A stretch of 64,000 nt of DNA from Austropuccinia psidii (GCA_023105745.1 JALGQZ010000004.1:71227112-71291111); one strand, 5' to 3'; shown: positions 1 to 12,496, counted from the first letter of the stretch. Numbers and translations are program-made. Notes: generated from the letters alone by a model not told the origin.

Positions 1-2344
1 TGTTTGGTTTTGTCTTCATAAGTTGTGCATCTTGAACTTTTGATAAATCAACTTGACCATTGCTCAATTGTGGTAAGTGGGAATAAGATTCCATGATGTC
101 AAAAGTGGCATTGATATTTTCTATATCTTTTGAAGATTCAGAGAATATGGATGACTTATCATCTGAATTGTCTTCAATTATGTCTTCTTTTTCAACATCT
201 GGTTCTTTTTCAATGTCAATTTCATTGATTTTCCCCCTTTTTGGACATGTATTGGCTAAATGGGTGGTGCTTTGGCAAATATGGCATTTTCTGACTGTAT
301 CTGCAGATTTATATTTAATATTACTAGAATTTTCTTTGGGGTTTTTGTCCACAGAATCTTTCCAAGGTGTATTAAACCTTGTTTTAAGATTCACCCTACT
401 AGAACCAATTTTGGTTCTGGTGGTTACTTCTTCTAGTATATTGATAATATCCTCTGCTGAAGATTGTTCAGTAGTCCTGCTTTTGACAGCATGCTCTAAG
501 TCACCTCCACATTGTCTCAGAATTTTTCTATGGATCATAAATTCTGACATGTCAGGATATAATGCTGTTAATCTGTCCTTTTGTTGGCAAAACCATGGTA
601 AAGCTTTGTCTTTATCAGCATTAAATTTGGCAGATTCAAAGGCTGTTTCAACTTTAAACCTCCAAGCATCATTTGCCCATTTGTTGATGATTTGGGTTTT
701 CCACCAAGTCCAACTCTGGTGTCCATGTGCTTGTCTTATTTTGATGTACCATCTGTGAGCTGATCTGGTAAACAAGGTGTTAAACCTGGCTGTTACCAAT
801 CTGTCTGGTAATTAAAAATCCTCTTTGATCATGTCAATACCTCTAATGAATTCCATATGGTCATACTCTCCTTCACCACTGAAGTGAGGCCATTCTTTAA
901 GTTTTGGAACTTCTTTCAAGAGTGCTTGGCCCATTGATGGTTCCAAGTTATGAAAAGAAGTGGATAATTCATTTTTTAATTGTGAATTATCAGGATCCAA
1001 TACTTGTGGATTTGAAATTCTTGTGCCCTCATTTTGATTTAGAGGTGTAGACATTCTTGGTAAGGTGTTCAGTAATTGTTCAATGTCATTCATTTTACTG
1101 TTGCTACACCTTTGGGAATTTCTGTATTCATGTTGGAAGCTTTGTATTAAATTTATTACTTCAATTTTATACATGTCTTCTTTATGTGTAAGTTCTTGCC
1201 ATAACTCTGTCTGTCTTGTATTATCAGCAGTGACTTGATTCAATTTCATTGATAATTTTGATACTTCTTCTTGTGAAGCATCAAAACACTTTTTCAAGGC
1301 AATGGTATATGTCTTTACTTCAGTAAATGAATTTGAAATGTCATCAAGGACTTTCTTGTTATCTGTCTTGATAATATTTATGGCTTGTTTAATTCTTGTT
1401 TCAATTATGTCATCAATATTGAATTTGGAATATTTATCTGTTAATTCTTTAATAATGGCAGATTGTTCATTTATTTTATTGTTAGAAGAATTATCATTAT
1501 TGGAATTTTTAATTGTTCTCAAAACTTTTTCAAAACACATAAGTGTTTCATTAATTTGGCACAGACTCAGGCTGTTTGTTTTAATGTTGTTACAAATGGT
1601 GTCATTTTTATCAGAAAGATGTTTTTTCACGTCATTTATAGCATTATACAACTCTGGGATGGAATCAAATATGTCAGAAATCATTTCTGGAACCTTAATC
1701 TGGCCTCCTCCTTCTTCTGTAATTCCATCATGGTTCTGGCCATCTGAAATACATTTTCCATGGCATCCTGCTGAATCTTTGGGATTCTGTAGCCCTGGCT
1801 GTAAGGATTTGGGGCTGGTGCCTTCCCTTTGCCCTTGTTTGGAGTTTGTGGCTGCTTTTTTACGTTGGAATTGCTGCTGCTGGCCACTGGGGCTGTTTTT
1901 GGCACTGGTTTGGCTGGTGGAGGGTTGTTTTTCCTCCATTCTAGTGTCAAAAGCATCATGTTTTTCTTCTCCATCAATGGATGCCATCCATTGAGCAATT
2001 TGCAAGTGTTGGGATGGCCCAAGAATTTTCTTACTGTCAGGTAAGAATTCATGCAATTCTTCCACAGGTCTGCAAGGATCTGGTACTCCTTGAATTGGAG
2101 TGCATTGTTGTATGCACTGTGGCTGGCTTTGTATATGTCCACAGAGGCTTGTTGTGGCGGTGTCAGCTCTTTTTGAAGGTAAAATGGTATTATCAGCTTC
2201 AGAATGACCCATTTTAGTTGTTTGGAAGTCATCAACTGACCCTTTTCCTTCTGTACCTGGTTGGCCTCTGCCATAATCACGTCTATTACCTTTTTGGGAG
2301 CTGCTTGAGGGGTTGTAGCTGGCTCCTGACCTGGTTGAAGGCAT
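1..2344 (-). pseudogene. gag: Gag(-Pol) of element A, interrupted by a stop and cut by the window edge
   Basis: Structural Gag protein of a Ty3/Gypsy element. The ATG at 2344 lies inside the small intron, so this frame is read from unspliced RNA. It is open for 510 codons to an in-frame TAA at 812-814, where the other copies have a Glu codon, so one substitution breaks it. The N-terminal ~220 residues overlap the accessory frame. Next comes a low-complexity coiled-coil-like stretch rich in Asn, Lys and Ile. A conserved Gag core starts with LKEWPHFSGEGEYDH and continues below the stop with the SAHRWYIKIRQ region. A CCHC zinc knuckle (C-x2-C-x4-H-x4-C) follows near 240-285. Protease and pol lie outside the window. 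Confidence 0.85.
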
Positions 2345-2593
2345 AATTATGGTTGAAAAAGGCTTAAAATAGTATTTTTTACGTCAAAAACTTACTATTG
2401 GCCAAATTCTTAGCCTTCTGAAGAGTATTACTTATGTCCAAGTTAATCAATTCAGAAGATATTGGTTCAGGCTGGTTATTTTGAGTCACAATAATAGTAC
2501 TATTATGATCAGAATTAACAGTACTGGCAGGGATAATGCTGGTTACTGTTGAGGCTGTTTCAATGTTTTCTTGTCTTACCACGTTGTCAGACA
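1681..2593 (-). CDS. Spliced overlapping accessory protein of element A (exons 2593-2396 and 2330-1681)
   Basis: Function unknown. The first exon begins after a TTTTAG acceptor with TG in frame, contains no Met and ends at an A|GTAAGT donor (intron 2395-2331, 65 bp). The second exon is +1 to the gag frame. The two exons total 848 nt, which with one base from an upstream exon gives 283 codons including the stop. The C-terminal third is rich in Lys, Pro and Ala, followed by a charged segment around YRIPKIQQDAMENVFQM. The stop TGA overlaps an ATG of the gag frame (ATGA). The frame is intact in this copy. The start codon is not visible and must come from an upstream exon. Similarity to the same frame of the family-2 element supports real coding. 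Splicing itself is inferred. Confidence 0.6.
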
Positions 2594-2798
2594 CTAAAAT
2601 TAATGAAAAAGCCAATTAATTAAGTAAAAAAAAGGTTATTTCAAGAAAGAAATAAAAATATAAGCCTCACTTATAATATGAAAAAAATTATTTTTTAAGG
2701 ATTTTTTTGGATTATAAGTATTTTTTATATGTTTTTAAATTTTTCAATATAAGAAAAAAGATTTAAAAAGAGTAAAAAAAATATGTCACAGGTAAAAT

Positions 2799-2816
2799 AT
2801 CACGGCTGGGCCCCCA
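2799..2816 (-). other. Primer binding site, proline-tRNA type (element A)
   Basis: TGGGGGCCCAGCCGTGAT lies two bases after the LTR end. Read as a complement it gives a plausible tRNA 3' end: CCA, discriminator C, a 7-base acceptor strand and a 5-base T-stem. It closely resembles the classical tRNA-Pro primer site of murine leukaemia-type elements. Confidence 0.75.
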
Positions 2817-2818
2817 AA

Positions 2819-4667
2819 TGTAAGGTGTGGATATGAAACTTTGATTAAAAATCAAGTACTTTTCCTGTCCTCAAAATTTGTATAAGGTAAAAATCAATTA
2901 AAAATAGTATGAAATATTATTTTTAAGAGAAAACACGCCAATTTTATTGTTTATAACTTTATTAGTATAAAACAATAATATTATAAAAATTTATTGTTTT
3001 ACCAACAATAAAAATTTATCCAAAAAATACTCTACAAGAGATGTTTTAAGGCTACAAAAGAAATTTCTTCAAGAGCAATTTCAATTGGAATTAATTGAGC
3101 AAAGAACTGCAAGCAATTAATTAAAGAACAAAGTCTTTAAAAAGAATATTAAAGAGAAAACACGCCCAAAAGTGACCAGAGTGAATTTGGAAACAAAGTG
3201 ACAAAGTTAACAGTGATGAAAGATGCTTTAATTCACTTTTGGGGAGGTTCAGGGGTAAAAATGATTATAAGAGTTACAAACAATGATTATAATGATTTTT
3301 TCACGTGGTTAAAAGGATTAAAATGATTATAAATTGGTGGTTGGAATCTTTGATTGATTGGTTTAACAGTGTTTAAACTAATTAATAAAAGGAAAAGATT
3401 CTAACATGAAGAGAAAAGTGGGGCAAAGAAGACATTCTTTTATAGCCATCAATTCTCTTACTCCAAAAGTAAAATTTACTCTTGTCAGTCGTGAAAAACA
3501 GTCTGACAACAGAAAAGCCAATTATGGCATCATTGAACCCTGGTTTAGACCAAAAAGGGCTGGTTTAAGCCATTTTTAGCCATTTTTAGCCATTTTTAGC
3601 CATTTTAGACCCTTAAATCAGCCATTACTATAGCAATACCAGGCCTAGAGCCTTCAAAACACGTCAGAATGTGTGTCAGAGGCGTAGAAACCAGTTAAAA
3701 CTGTTTTTATTATGATTGTTTTATCTTAAGGGTAGTTTTACCTTCTTGGCAACAGCTAAAACTACCCCAGTTGGTATCAAAACCTCATCATCAATTGAGT
3801 CCACAGACCCTGTAACTCAATTCCAGGCCAAAAGTGATGAACTTTTGCGTGAATTTTGACATCCCACGCCTGTCAGCAAGGATTTTGGGGGTCTAGCTCC
3901 CCCTTAGAGCTGGAGTTCCTTTTCCCCCCCAAATTTAATCTTTCCAATTTATTTTTCCTTTAATTCCTCATCATGTATTATACTTATAATTTACACATGT
4001 AATTCAATTCAATTGTACAGTACAATACAGTAATAATTGACACCTCATATGTAAATCAAAGTTCACTTATGTAATACACGCGCACATTTTGACATTTCAA
4101 TTGAATTCAATTGAAAATACTTTAATTCCTCATAACTTCTAAACTAAACACAACACCTCAATTTTAACACAAAAATTGATGGTTAACACCACATGTGGTG
4201 TGAATTAAATTAAGGTTTTGAGGATTTTCAACTTTTGTATTGAAAATACTAAAAACTTAATTTAAGCTTATTTAGAGTTGAGTTACAAAAATTTCACTCA
4301 GAGGTGACCCCACCTGATTTTTTATGAGGAATCCAATGGTGAAATAAAATTTATATGTTTATTTATTGGATAAAAAGTTATAATAAATTTTATTTAACTT
4401 TTTTCCAAATTTATTTATTTTTTCACAATTTTGTTAAAATTTCATTTTTACTTAAATTTTTCAAGTATAAATGTAATTTTATATTTACAAAATTTAAAGT
4501 AATTTTATTTTTAAATTATAATTAATTTTTCATTTTTAATATAATTTTATATTTATATTTTTTATTTTTATTTTAATAATATAAATAAATTTATTTTATT
4601 TATATTAATATGTTATTTTTTATATTTGTGGTCTTTTGGGTATATGAAATTACCTCTAAGGCTCACA
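2819..4667 (-). repeat. 5' LTR of element A (1849 bp)
   Basis: On the minus strand it begins TGTGAGCCTTAGAGG and ends CCACACCTTACA, the same termini as the LTRs of B, C and D. The primer site follows after two bases. It contains a TATA box, the CAATTG and CACATGTG palindromes, four units of the TGGCTAAAAA repeat and the terminal hairpin shared by all family-1 LTRs. Confidence 0.95.
3437..3444 (-). promoter_or_regulatory. TATA box in LTR of element A
   Basis: TATAAAAG on the minus strand lies within the LTR, after the GAATTGATGGC stretch that precedes it in every family-1 LTR. It is the only good core-promoter match in the LTR. Transcription would start some 25-35 bases further on (inferred). 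Confidence 0.7.
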
Positions 4668-6248
4668 ATTTTCTATCTTGTATCTCCAGGCATCATTAGC
4701 CCACTTGGTGATTATTTATTTTTTCCACCAAGACCAGGTATTTTTGCCATTTGTTTGTCTTATGCCATAATACCATCTTTTTGCAGATTTCTCAAACAGT
4801 GAGTGTAATCTTGAAGTGATCAATTCATCTGGTATGGCATAATCTTCTTGTAACATGTCAATTGTTTTGATAAATGACATATGGTCATATTCACCTTCTC
4901 CTGTGAATGTTGGCCATTCTTTTAATTGAGGTGCTTCCTTCATTGAGACTTGTTTATTGTCTTTGTGACTCAAGTCTGTTATGAATGGATTTGTTGATTC
5001 CTCTTTTGATTTAACAGGGCTTCTTATGTGAGAAAATGGAGTTGATAACTTTGGCATATTTGAGTTAGCCTCATTAATTTTATCCATTTTTTCAGTGATA
5101 AGCCTTATTTCACTTTGAATGTCATCTTTCAGATGCATTCTTGCTTCATCACTTTTTTCCACATGGTCTAAAAGTAATTCCTGGTGTGATGAAGTCTTTT
5201 CTTCAAATCTTTCTACAGAAATACTTAATTTGTTCAATTTTTCTGTAAGATTGTCAATACTCACGTTGTAATTGATTGCCAAAGTTTTATCTTTGATATC
5301 TTTTATGTATTTATACAATTCTTGTTGTGCTTGTATCAATTTTTGAGTATTATCAATTAAAACTTTTGGTTTGTTGTTTTCAACCATAAATTTAATGTTA
5401 TCAATTTATTTTTTATTTTGTACAACAATTTTTGTCAAAGATGATAAGCTATTATTTATTTCTTGTAAAGATAATAAACTATTTTTAATGTATTTAAGAG
5501 GTAAAATACTGTCTTTAAGCTCTGTTAAAATACTTACAACATCAGGAGATAAGGTTATTTCTTTGGAAAACGGGGTTGTCTCATTCTTTGCTCCTCCTTT
5601 TCTTTGAATTCCATCAAAGTTCTGGGCATGTTGAAGACATTGTCCATGGCATCTTTTTGGATTTTTGGAATCCTGTAGCTTGGGGAATATGGTTTCCTCT
5701 AATTCTTTTTCTTGTTCTTCTTTCCCTCTTGGGGAGGCTGGTTGGCTTGAGGCTTGCTGGTAGAAGCTACTGGCACTTCTTCCTTGCTTGCCTCCTTCTT
5801 TTTGGAGTGGTACTCCTTGATCTTTTTTATTTGAGGCTTGGATGACAGTGGATTCCATCCATTGGAGTATACCACTATCTACTCCTCTGTGAGGAACCTT
5901 TTGAGGATGTTCCAGGAGTTCATCACTCCTTGGTGTATTTGAGGCAACATTTCCCAGTCCTTGTCTTTGTATACTGTGTAGTTCTGCTTGTACTGGCTCA
6001 TGTAAATGTCTATCTGAGCCCTCTGAATGTGATTTGTACGTGTTTGAGCTACTCATACTTAGTTCTAACTCTGGTTCAGATATCATGGGAATTTTTGGGA
6101 CTTGCCTTTGGGATAAGGCACTTGCTTGTGTGGATTCTGTTCCACCAGGGATATTGCCCTTTCTTTTCCCTTTTGAGGAATAAATTCTACCTCTGAGTCC
6201 AGCTCCATCTGATTGGATGGAGTATTGGGAGCCTCTTTTGGTAGTCAT
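4668..6248 (-). pseudogene. gag: Family-2 gag (decayed, truncated)
   Basis: Gag of the family-2 element. The ATG at 6248-6246 lies in the intron, 14 nt before the acceptor, as in family 1. The frame is open for about 280 codons to TAA at 5408-5406, then continues in the same frame from 5387 to another TAA at 4718-4716. The core motif LKEWPTFTGEGEYDH and the following WYYGIRQTNGKNTWSWW region align with family-1 Gag. The N-terminal part, rich in Ser, Gln and Lys, overlaps the accessory frame. It continues below 4716 (codons for KWANDAWRYK) until element A interrupts it. Two stops and the truncation make it a pseudogene. Confidence 0.8.
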
Positions 6249-8318
6249 GATTTGAGAAATAAGAAATAAGAGGATTTCAGGACAAGAATTCTTCTTATGG
6301 CAATTTATAAATGAGGTACTCACCTTCAGAGTGCTGAATAGTGGGTCCTGGAAAGTCTAATTTCTTAGCTTTTGTAAGGTGTGGATATGAAACTTTGATT
6401 AAAAATCAAGTACTTTTCCTGTCCTCAAAATTTGTATAAGGTAAAATTCTGTTAAAAATAGTATGAAATATTATTTTTAAGAGAAAACACGCCAAATTTA
6501 TTGTTTATAACTTTATTAGTATAAAACAATAATATTATAAAAATTTATTGTTTTACCAACAATAAAATTTTATCCAAAAAATACTCTACAAGAGATATTT
6601 TAAGGCTACAAAAGAAATTTCTTCAAGAGCAATTTCAATTGGAATTAATTGAGCAAAGAACTGCAAGCAATTAATTAAAGAACAAAGTCTTTAAAAAGAA
6701 TATTAAAGAGAAAACACGCCCAAAAGTGACCAGAGTGAATTTGGAAACAAAGTGACAAAGTTAACAGTGATGAAAGATGCTTTAATTCACTTTTGGGGAG
6801 GTTCAGGGGTAGAAATGATTATAAGAGTTACAAACAATGATTATAATGATTTTTTCACGTGGTTAAAAGGATTAAAATGATTAAAAATTGGTGGTTGGAA
6901 TCTTTGATTGATTGGTTTAACAGTGTTTAAACTAATTAATAAAAGAAAAAGATTCTAACATGAAGAGAAAAGTGGGGCAAAGAAGACATTCTTTTATAGC
7001 CATCAATTCTCTTACTCCAAAAGTAAAATTTACTCTTGTCAGTCGTGAAAAACAGTCTGACAACAGAAAAGCCAATTATGGCATCATTGAACCCTGGTTT
7101 AGACCAAAAAGGGCTGGTTTAAGCCATTTTTAGCCATTTTTAGCCATTTTAGACCCTTAAATCAGCCATTACTATAGCAATACCAGGCCTAGAGCCTTCA
7201 AAACACGTCAGAATGTGTGTCAGAGGCGTAGAAAGCAGTTAAAACTGTTTTTATTATGATTGTTTTATCTTAAGGGTTGTTTTACCTTCTTGGCAACAGC
7301 TAAAACTACCCCAGTTGGTATCAAAACCTCATCATCAATTGAGTCCACAGACCCTGTAACTCAATTCCAGGCCAAAAGTGATGAACTTTTGCGTGAATTT
7401 TGACATCCCACGCCTGTCAGCAAGGATTTTGGGGGTCTAGCTCCCCCTTAGAGCTGGAGTTCCTTTTCCCCCCCAAATTTAATCTTTCCAATTTATTTTT
7501 CCTTTAATTCCTCATCATGTATTATACTTATAATTTACACATGTAATTCAATTCAATTGTACAGTACAATACAGTAATAATTGACACCTCATATGTAAAT
7601 CAAAGTTCACTTATGTAATACACGCGCACATTTTGACATTTCAATTGAATTCAATTGAAAATACTTTAATTCCTCATAACTTCTAAACTAAACACAACAC
7701 CTCAATTTTAACACAAAAATTGATGGTTAACACCACATGTGGTGTGAATTAAATTAAGGTTTTGAGGATTTTCAACTTTTGTATTGAAAATACTAAAAAC
7801 TTAATTTAAGCTTATTTAGAGTTGAGTTACAAAAATTTCACTCAGAGGTGACCCCACCTGATTTTTTATGAGGAATCCAATGGTGAAATAAAATTTATAT
7901 GTTTATTTATTGGATAAAAAGTTATAATAAATTTTATTTAACTTTTTTCCAAATTTATTTATTTTTTCACAATTTTGTTAAAATTTCATTTTTACTTAAA
8001 TTTTTCAAGTATAAATGTAATTTTATATTTACAAAATTTAAAGTAATTTTATTTTTAAATTATAATTAATTTTTTTATTTTTAATATAATTTTATATTTA
8101 TATTTTTTATTTTTATTTTAATAATATAAATAAATTTATTTTATTTATATTAATATGTTATTTTTTATATTTGTGGTCTTTTGGGTATATGAAATTACCT
8201 CTAAGGCTCACAGCTTTCTTTTTCTTAATTAAAATTGGTGTTGGAGAACTTGGACAAGTTTCTTCCACCAATCTTTCAACAGTGGCTTGATTGCTTTCTG
8301 TTGGATTGTCTTCAAACA
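5555..8318 (-). pseudogene. Family-2 copy of the overlapping accessory frame (exons 8318-8213/6372-6324 and 6234-5555)
   Basis: The first exon starts after a TTTTAG acceptor with TG in frame, lacks Met and is split by the solo LTR at its GCTTT target. It ends at a G|GTGAGT donor. The intron is 6323-6235 (89 bp). The second exon is +1 to gag. The protein is recognisably homologous to the family-1 accessory frame. Over a 33-residue stretch around YRIPKIQKDAMDNVFNM I count 23 identical residues by eye, against 14 in the overlapping gag frame. Several in-frame stops (for example after the first ~50 codons of exon 2) show decay. The frame ends at TAA 5557-5555. Confidence 0.6.
6373..8212 (-). repeat. 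Family-1 solo LTR (1840 bp) with GCTTT target duplication
   Basis: Both LTR termini are present (TGTGAGCC... and ...CCTTACA on the minus strand). Flanks are GCTTT at 6368-6372 and GCTTT at 8213-8217. No internal sequence adjoins it, so it is the product of LTR-LTR recombination. It carries three TGGCTAAAAA units. Removing it and one target copy restores the family-2 accessory exon in frame. Confidence 0.93.
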
Positions 8319-8791
8319 CTAAAAAAAACAAATAAATATAAGTATTTTATATAAGAAGTGTTATTTTGTTGGTAAGATATGGCAATTTTCCATGTAAAAA
8401 TTGTTTTATATCTTTGAAAAAATGAAATTAATAAAAATGAATAAAAATAACTTTCCTATTGGTTTTTAATATTTTTTAATATTTTTTATGTTTTTATTTT
8501 TAAAGAATAAAATAAAAATGGATATGATTCTTTTATGAAATCAATTTATAATATAAAATTATTTTTAATTTATAAAATATCTTTCTTGATCACTAGAGTC
8601 ACTCAAAGAAAGTTCTTTCAAGTCTAAGGATGTGAAAAACCATGTGTAAGACAGTACAATTGCTTTCCAAATGCCTCAAAAGCTTTTAAAATCAATAAAT
8701 ATAAAATTATTATATAATTTTATGATTATAATTATAATTTATTATTGGATAAACCCAATTAGAATATTTTCAAAGGTCTTTTAAAGTAAAT
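8319..8791 (-). other. Family-2 leader and presumed intron upstream of accessory exon
   Basis: Very AT-rich sequence between the primer site and the TTTTAG acceptor at 8319-8324. There is no convincing ORF. The corresponding family-1 stretch (24205-24409 in element B) is similar in composition and position. It probably holds the 5' untranslated leader and the end of a leader intron. Confidence 0.45.
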
Positions 8792-8809
8792 ATCACGGCC
8801 AGGCCCCTG
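8792..8809 (-). other. Primer binding site of family-2 element (decayed)
   Basis: CAGGGGCCTGGCCGTGAT on the minus strand, two bases after the LTR end. It differs from the family-1 proline-type site at four positions, all transitions, and is followed by the same GATATTTA. Confidence 0.6.
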
Positions 8810-8811
8810 AA

Positions 8812-9569
8812 TGTAAGGTTTGACTATGAAAAAATGAGTAAAAATTACTAATATTTGACTTATTGTACTATGAATGTCCTTATAAATAAAATAAAGAAGA
8901 TGAAAAATATTTATAATAATAAAGAATTATTATAATTATGGTGTAAAAATAATTATATTATTAAATAAATATATTAATATGAGATAATTAATATATTTAA
9001 AAGCACTTTATCATTGTTAACAACAAATAATAAAGGTGTAAAAAATTGTTTTTTATTAATAAAAAACAATTAATAGCAATAATATTACTAATATTCAAGT
9101 TATAAATTAATATAAATACTATTCATATTAATTAAAGAATTATTAAAGTAATAATAGAGAGAAAAGTATCATAATAAGAAGAAATAACCTACTTTCAACA
9201 CTTAATATAATAATTTTGAATGATTTCATGCCAAATAATATAAATACAACTTATGTAAATTGTACTTACAATAAGAATTGAGAGAAATTTCCAATTATAT
9301 TAATTTTATGTGGATTTGAGATTTTTAAGAGAATTTTAAAAAAACAGTTATATTATTCAAGTAATCACATCAAGATTGATGATTATAATAAAGATGATCT
9401 TTGGTCTTTAATAATACAAAAGTTTTACATATAAGGAATAAAGAGTTTACCTTTTTGATTTAATTATTTAGTGTTTTTGTAAATGTCTGAGGGGAAAATA
9501 GAGTAAAAGGAGCTCTATTTATAGTAAATACCTCCCTTCTAGAGTCCAGAAGGCTTCTAGTAGACGTGT
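8812..9569 (-). repeat. Family-2 LTR, 3' (R-U5) portion
   Basis: It ends ...GTCAAACCTTACA on the minus strand next to the primer site, as a 5' LTR does. A family-3 solo LTR interrupts it at 9570, and it presumably continues from 11716, where composition and orientation fit. A second copy of this segment lies at 16418-16882. The outer terminus was not identified. Confidence 0.65.
9516..9523 (-). promoter_or_regulatory. Probable TATA box of family-2 LTR
   Basis: TATAAATA followed by GAGCT on the minus strand, within the LTR and upstream of its R-U5 part. Position and sequence fit a core promoter. There is no other support. Confidence 0.45.
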
Positions 9570-11710
9570 TGTGAGCCTGTGAGGTATGTATAACATACCC
9601 ATAAGGCCACAAATGATTTTATAAACAGCTAATTTTGTCTTAAACAGACTTTGTAGTTGAAATTAAAATAAAAAATAACAAAAAATAAGTATAACTTTAT
9701 TTTGGATGAAGAAAGCTATACATATTATGTCATTTTTGGATTCTACACCAAAAATAACCTAGGGTACATCCATAAGGTGTTATACCCAAAAACACTTATT
9801 TCTTGTGTTATTAGAAGATTTAAGAATCTCACAGTACTAATGTAACTTTTTTAACATTTTTTTAAAATTGTTAAATTTAAGCTTAAATTTAAAGTTGCAT
9901 AAGGTTAATGCAAACTTACCAAAATTTTAGTTAAAATTGAGGTGTGGTGTATATTTACTGAATTGGCTAAGGATTTGCCATACAGAATGTAAATCCTGTG
10001 TGAGCTCAATTTAAAAGGGTTTAAAGCCATGGTATGGCTTTAAATAAATAAAAGGGCAAAATCCACGCAAAAAGGTGGGACAAAGGAAAAATACCAAATA
10101 GAGCTGGGGTACCCAACTTTTTGGATCTGCAATGATTCAATTAAGGTTGTCCACCTGAATTGGAGGATTTTCACCCTTATTTGAACTTTAAGATTAGACT
10201 TTGATCCAACCTTAAGGTTTAAGCTGGTTTTATCCCAATTTGGACAGGAATTTCAAGCTTCCAAAAGGTAAATCCCAATACGCAGGCTTGAAATCAAGGT
10301 TTTAAGAACTGTCAAAGCTTAATAAAGCTTAAAAACCTTGAATAAGCTTAAAACTTTAAAGTTACAAACATCAAAACCTTATCAAAAGCTAAGGTTTGGT
10401 GTGTATTTCTATTTTACGTGGAAAAATAGCAATAACTTTAAAAATTCATAAAAAATCCAAATCTTAATGGATTTGCTTGAAAATTTCACACAGTTTAGAA
10501 TTTAATATTATCTATATATAAATTGAATTTCAAGTATCTTTTATAAATAAATATTCTGGGTGATTAGGCTGGAAATTTACTCTTTTAATTAAGTTCAAAG
10601 AAAATTATGATTTCTTTAAAAATTAATTAAAAATTGAGTTTAAGAGATTTCTGCTTGAAACTCTATTCTTAAGTTCTTCATGTGATGAAATTTAATATAA
10701 ATAAGTTTATTTATATTAAAAACTTAAAATAATTAGTTTAAATGAGGATTAAAGCTACATGGAGTTAAGAATAACACTGGTAACTTTGAATTGGAATTAA
10801 AAACAAGTTGCCTTAAGTTAAGAACTTTGTTTTTAAGTATGGTTTTTAAGTTTTGAACTGAGCACGCCCTCTATATTCATTATGAATCATGAGAGCTGCT
10901 CTGAAGACATAAAAAGAGTCTTTTCATCACTGTTTTTGTCCATCATTCATTATCAATCCAATCATATTAGACATTTAAACAGGTAAAGTTTTATTATTTA
11001 TAAAATCTTATTATTAAAGTAATTCTTAAGTTATTTTATTCTTTATTAATTGTAAATTAAAGAATTGAAGTCATAGAATTCAGATTATTGTTGTAATCAT
11101 CAATAATATATTTTATATTATAAAATTATCATCTTAAATATCTTTTAAAATACACAAATTCCTCTTAAAAACTCTTTAATATTAAATTTTATCATAAAAA
11201 GTTGTTTTATCTTTAAAATTATTGATTTTAGGCGTGTTTTTAACTTATAATCATTATTTAATATAATAACTGTTGTTGTTTAACTTGTTGTATTAAATAA
11301 ATATTATAAGTAAGTTTTCTCTAAAGTTCTATATTTTTTTTATCTAGTATTAGTTTTTTTATATAGAATTCTATTCTATAAGAATTATTGCTGCACCATG
11401 TGTGTTATAATTCTTTTATAAATAATATTTATATTATTTATAAGTGGTTAATATTCATATTTCCATGTGTAATTGTCTCATTAAGAGCTTTACAAGTCTT
11501 ATTGTTATAACTGTCAGTGACTATAACAATAATAGAATAATTATAATTTATTATAATTATTATTTTTTTTAATTATTGTATTTTTATAATAATAATTATA
11601 TTTAAATTTGTGGTTATAATACTTTATTATATTATATATTTCTATTGAGGACAGTCATAGTACTCTTGATTTTGCTACTATTATCAAGAGTTTCATAGAC
11701 AAGCCTTACA
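9570..11710 (+). repeat. Family-3 solo LTR, copy 1 (2141 bp)
   Basis: It begins TGTGAGCCTGTGAGGTATG and ends TCATAGACAAGCCTTACA. The 5-bp flanks are CGTGT (9565-9569) and TGTGT (11711-11715), a target duplication with one C/T difference at a CpG. It is inserted opposite in orientation to the family-2 LTR. Internal features include a CATAAAAAGAGTC TATA-like site near 10900 and a 22-bp perfect palindrome centred on AAGCTT at 9871-9892. No internal element sequence is attached. Confidence 0.85.
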
Positions 11711-11715
11711 TGTGT

Positions 11716-12496
11716 ACTGATTCTTTCTACTAGAAATGATCAATATTTTAAGGTTTAGTGATGATTACATCATGATCAAACCATATTATCTCATTATTAC
11801 ACTATTATTTAGAGTTATCACTATAACTCTAAGTTTGATGATGTCATAGGCTTGGAAGAAGTCTAGAATTTGTTTATTTTATTAGTATTAATCATAATAA
11901 AATAGTATTCATCAGTTTTATCACTTATATGACTGTTAAACTTAAAATAAGATTACAGTGAGTGATAATAAATGATCGAATTTAAGCTTCAAGATTGATC
12001 ATTAATAACGTTTATATTAGAAACGCTACAGATACTCTTAGAGTTGATTCTAATAGCTTGGAATGTCCTCATCAACCTTGAAAGAGAATTTCATTACATC
12101 ATCAAAACTCTATTTTTGATGATTTCCTTGTAACTCATCTTTTCTGTTGAAATTCAATATTTTGAACTTCAAACCATGATTCCAAGGGGTTATACCTTGA
12201 ATATTATAATAAAAATTATGTCATTATTCACATAAAGGCAAGTAGAATCTGAATTTGTACATTTTTTTAAGTTTGGAACACTTTCATAACAAAGTGGTCA
12301 ACAGCTCTATTTATTTTATTCAATAATCCATTACAAGTTTTAACCTTGTTTATAGCTTGTGACATAAAGTTCATATCTGTATTCCTTCAGTAGCTAAGTG
12401 GTGACTTTATTTTTGGTTTATCACTCTATCTTGTATATTTCACAAGATATCAGCTAAAAACCATAAATATATGCATTGACCAAAAAAGTGCATATA
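11716..12496. other. AT-rich sequence, probable continuation of the family-2 LTR
   Basis: This follows the target duplication of the family-3 solo LTR and should be the remaining U3 part of the family-2 LTR. No ORF or further motif was recognised, and the LTR outer end was not located. Confidence 0.35.

Larger units (their letters stand above)
1..4667 (-). mobile_element. Family-1 Ty3/Gypsy LTR retrotransposon, copy A (5' part only)
   Basis: This is the 5' end of a minus-strand element: LTR, primer site, accessory exons and gag. It runs off the left edge of the window before protease and pol. The internal sequence matches elements B, C and D almost base for base. It is inserted in the gag of a family-2 element, since family-2 gag resumes immediately right of 4667. 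The flank at 4668-4672 is ATTTT, but the other target copy lies outside the window, so the duplication cannot be checked. Confidence 0.93.
4668..9569 (-). mobile_element. Family-2 Ty3/Gypsy element, fragmented host of A and two solo LTRs
   Basis: Minus-strand remains of a Gypsy element distantly related to family 1. From the right: LTR (from 8812, interrupted at 9569), primer site, leader, accessory exon, gag. It is truncated on the left where element A inserted. A family-1 solo LTR splits it at 6373-8212 and a family-3 solo LTR splits its LTR at 9570-11710, so it is the oldest layer here. No protease or pol of this copy remains in the window. Confidence 0.8.

Noticed and set aside
93..758. 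221-codon plus-strand frame, and its mirror copies at 26244-26909, 38729-39157 and 57288-57953
   Set aside because: Antisense shadow of Gag: the opposite strand encodes the conserved Gag core and CCHC knuckle, and the frame recurs only because the element is repeated.
1302..1994. 230-codon plus-strand frame (also 25008-25595 and 56052-56744 on minus)
   Set aside because: Antisense of the Gag coiled-coil and accessory region; no domain, and Leu/Phe/Ser-rich as expected from the complement of Asn/Lys/Glu codons.
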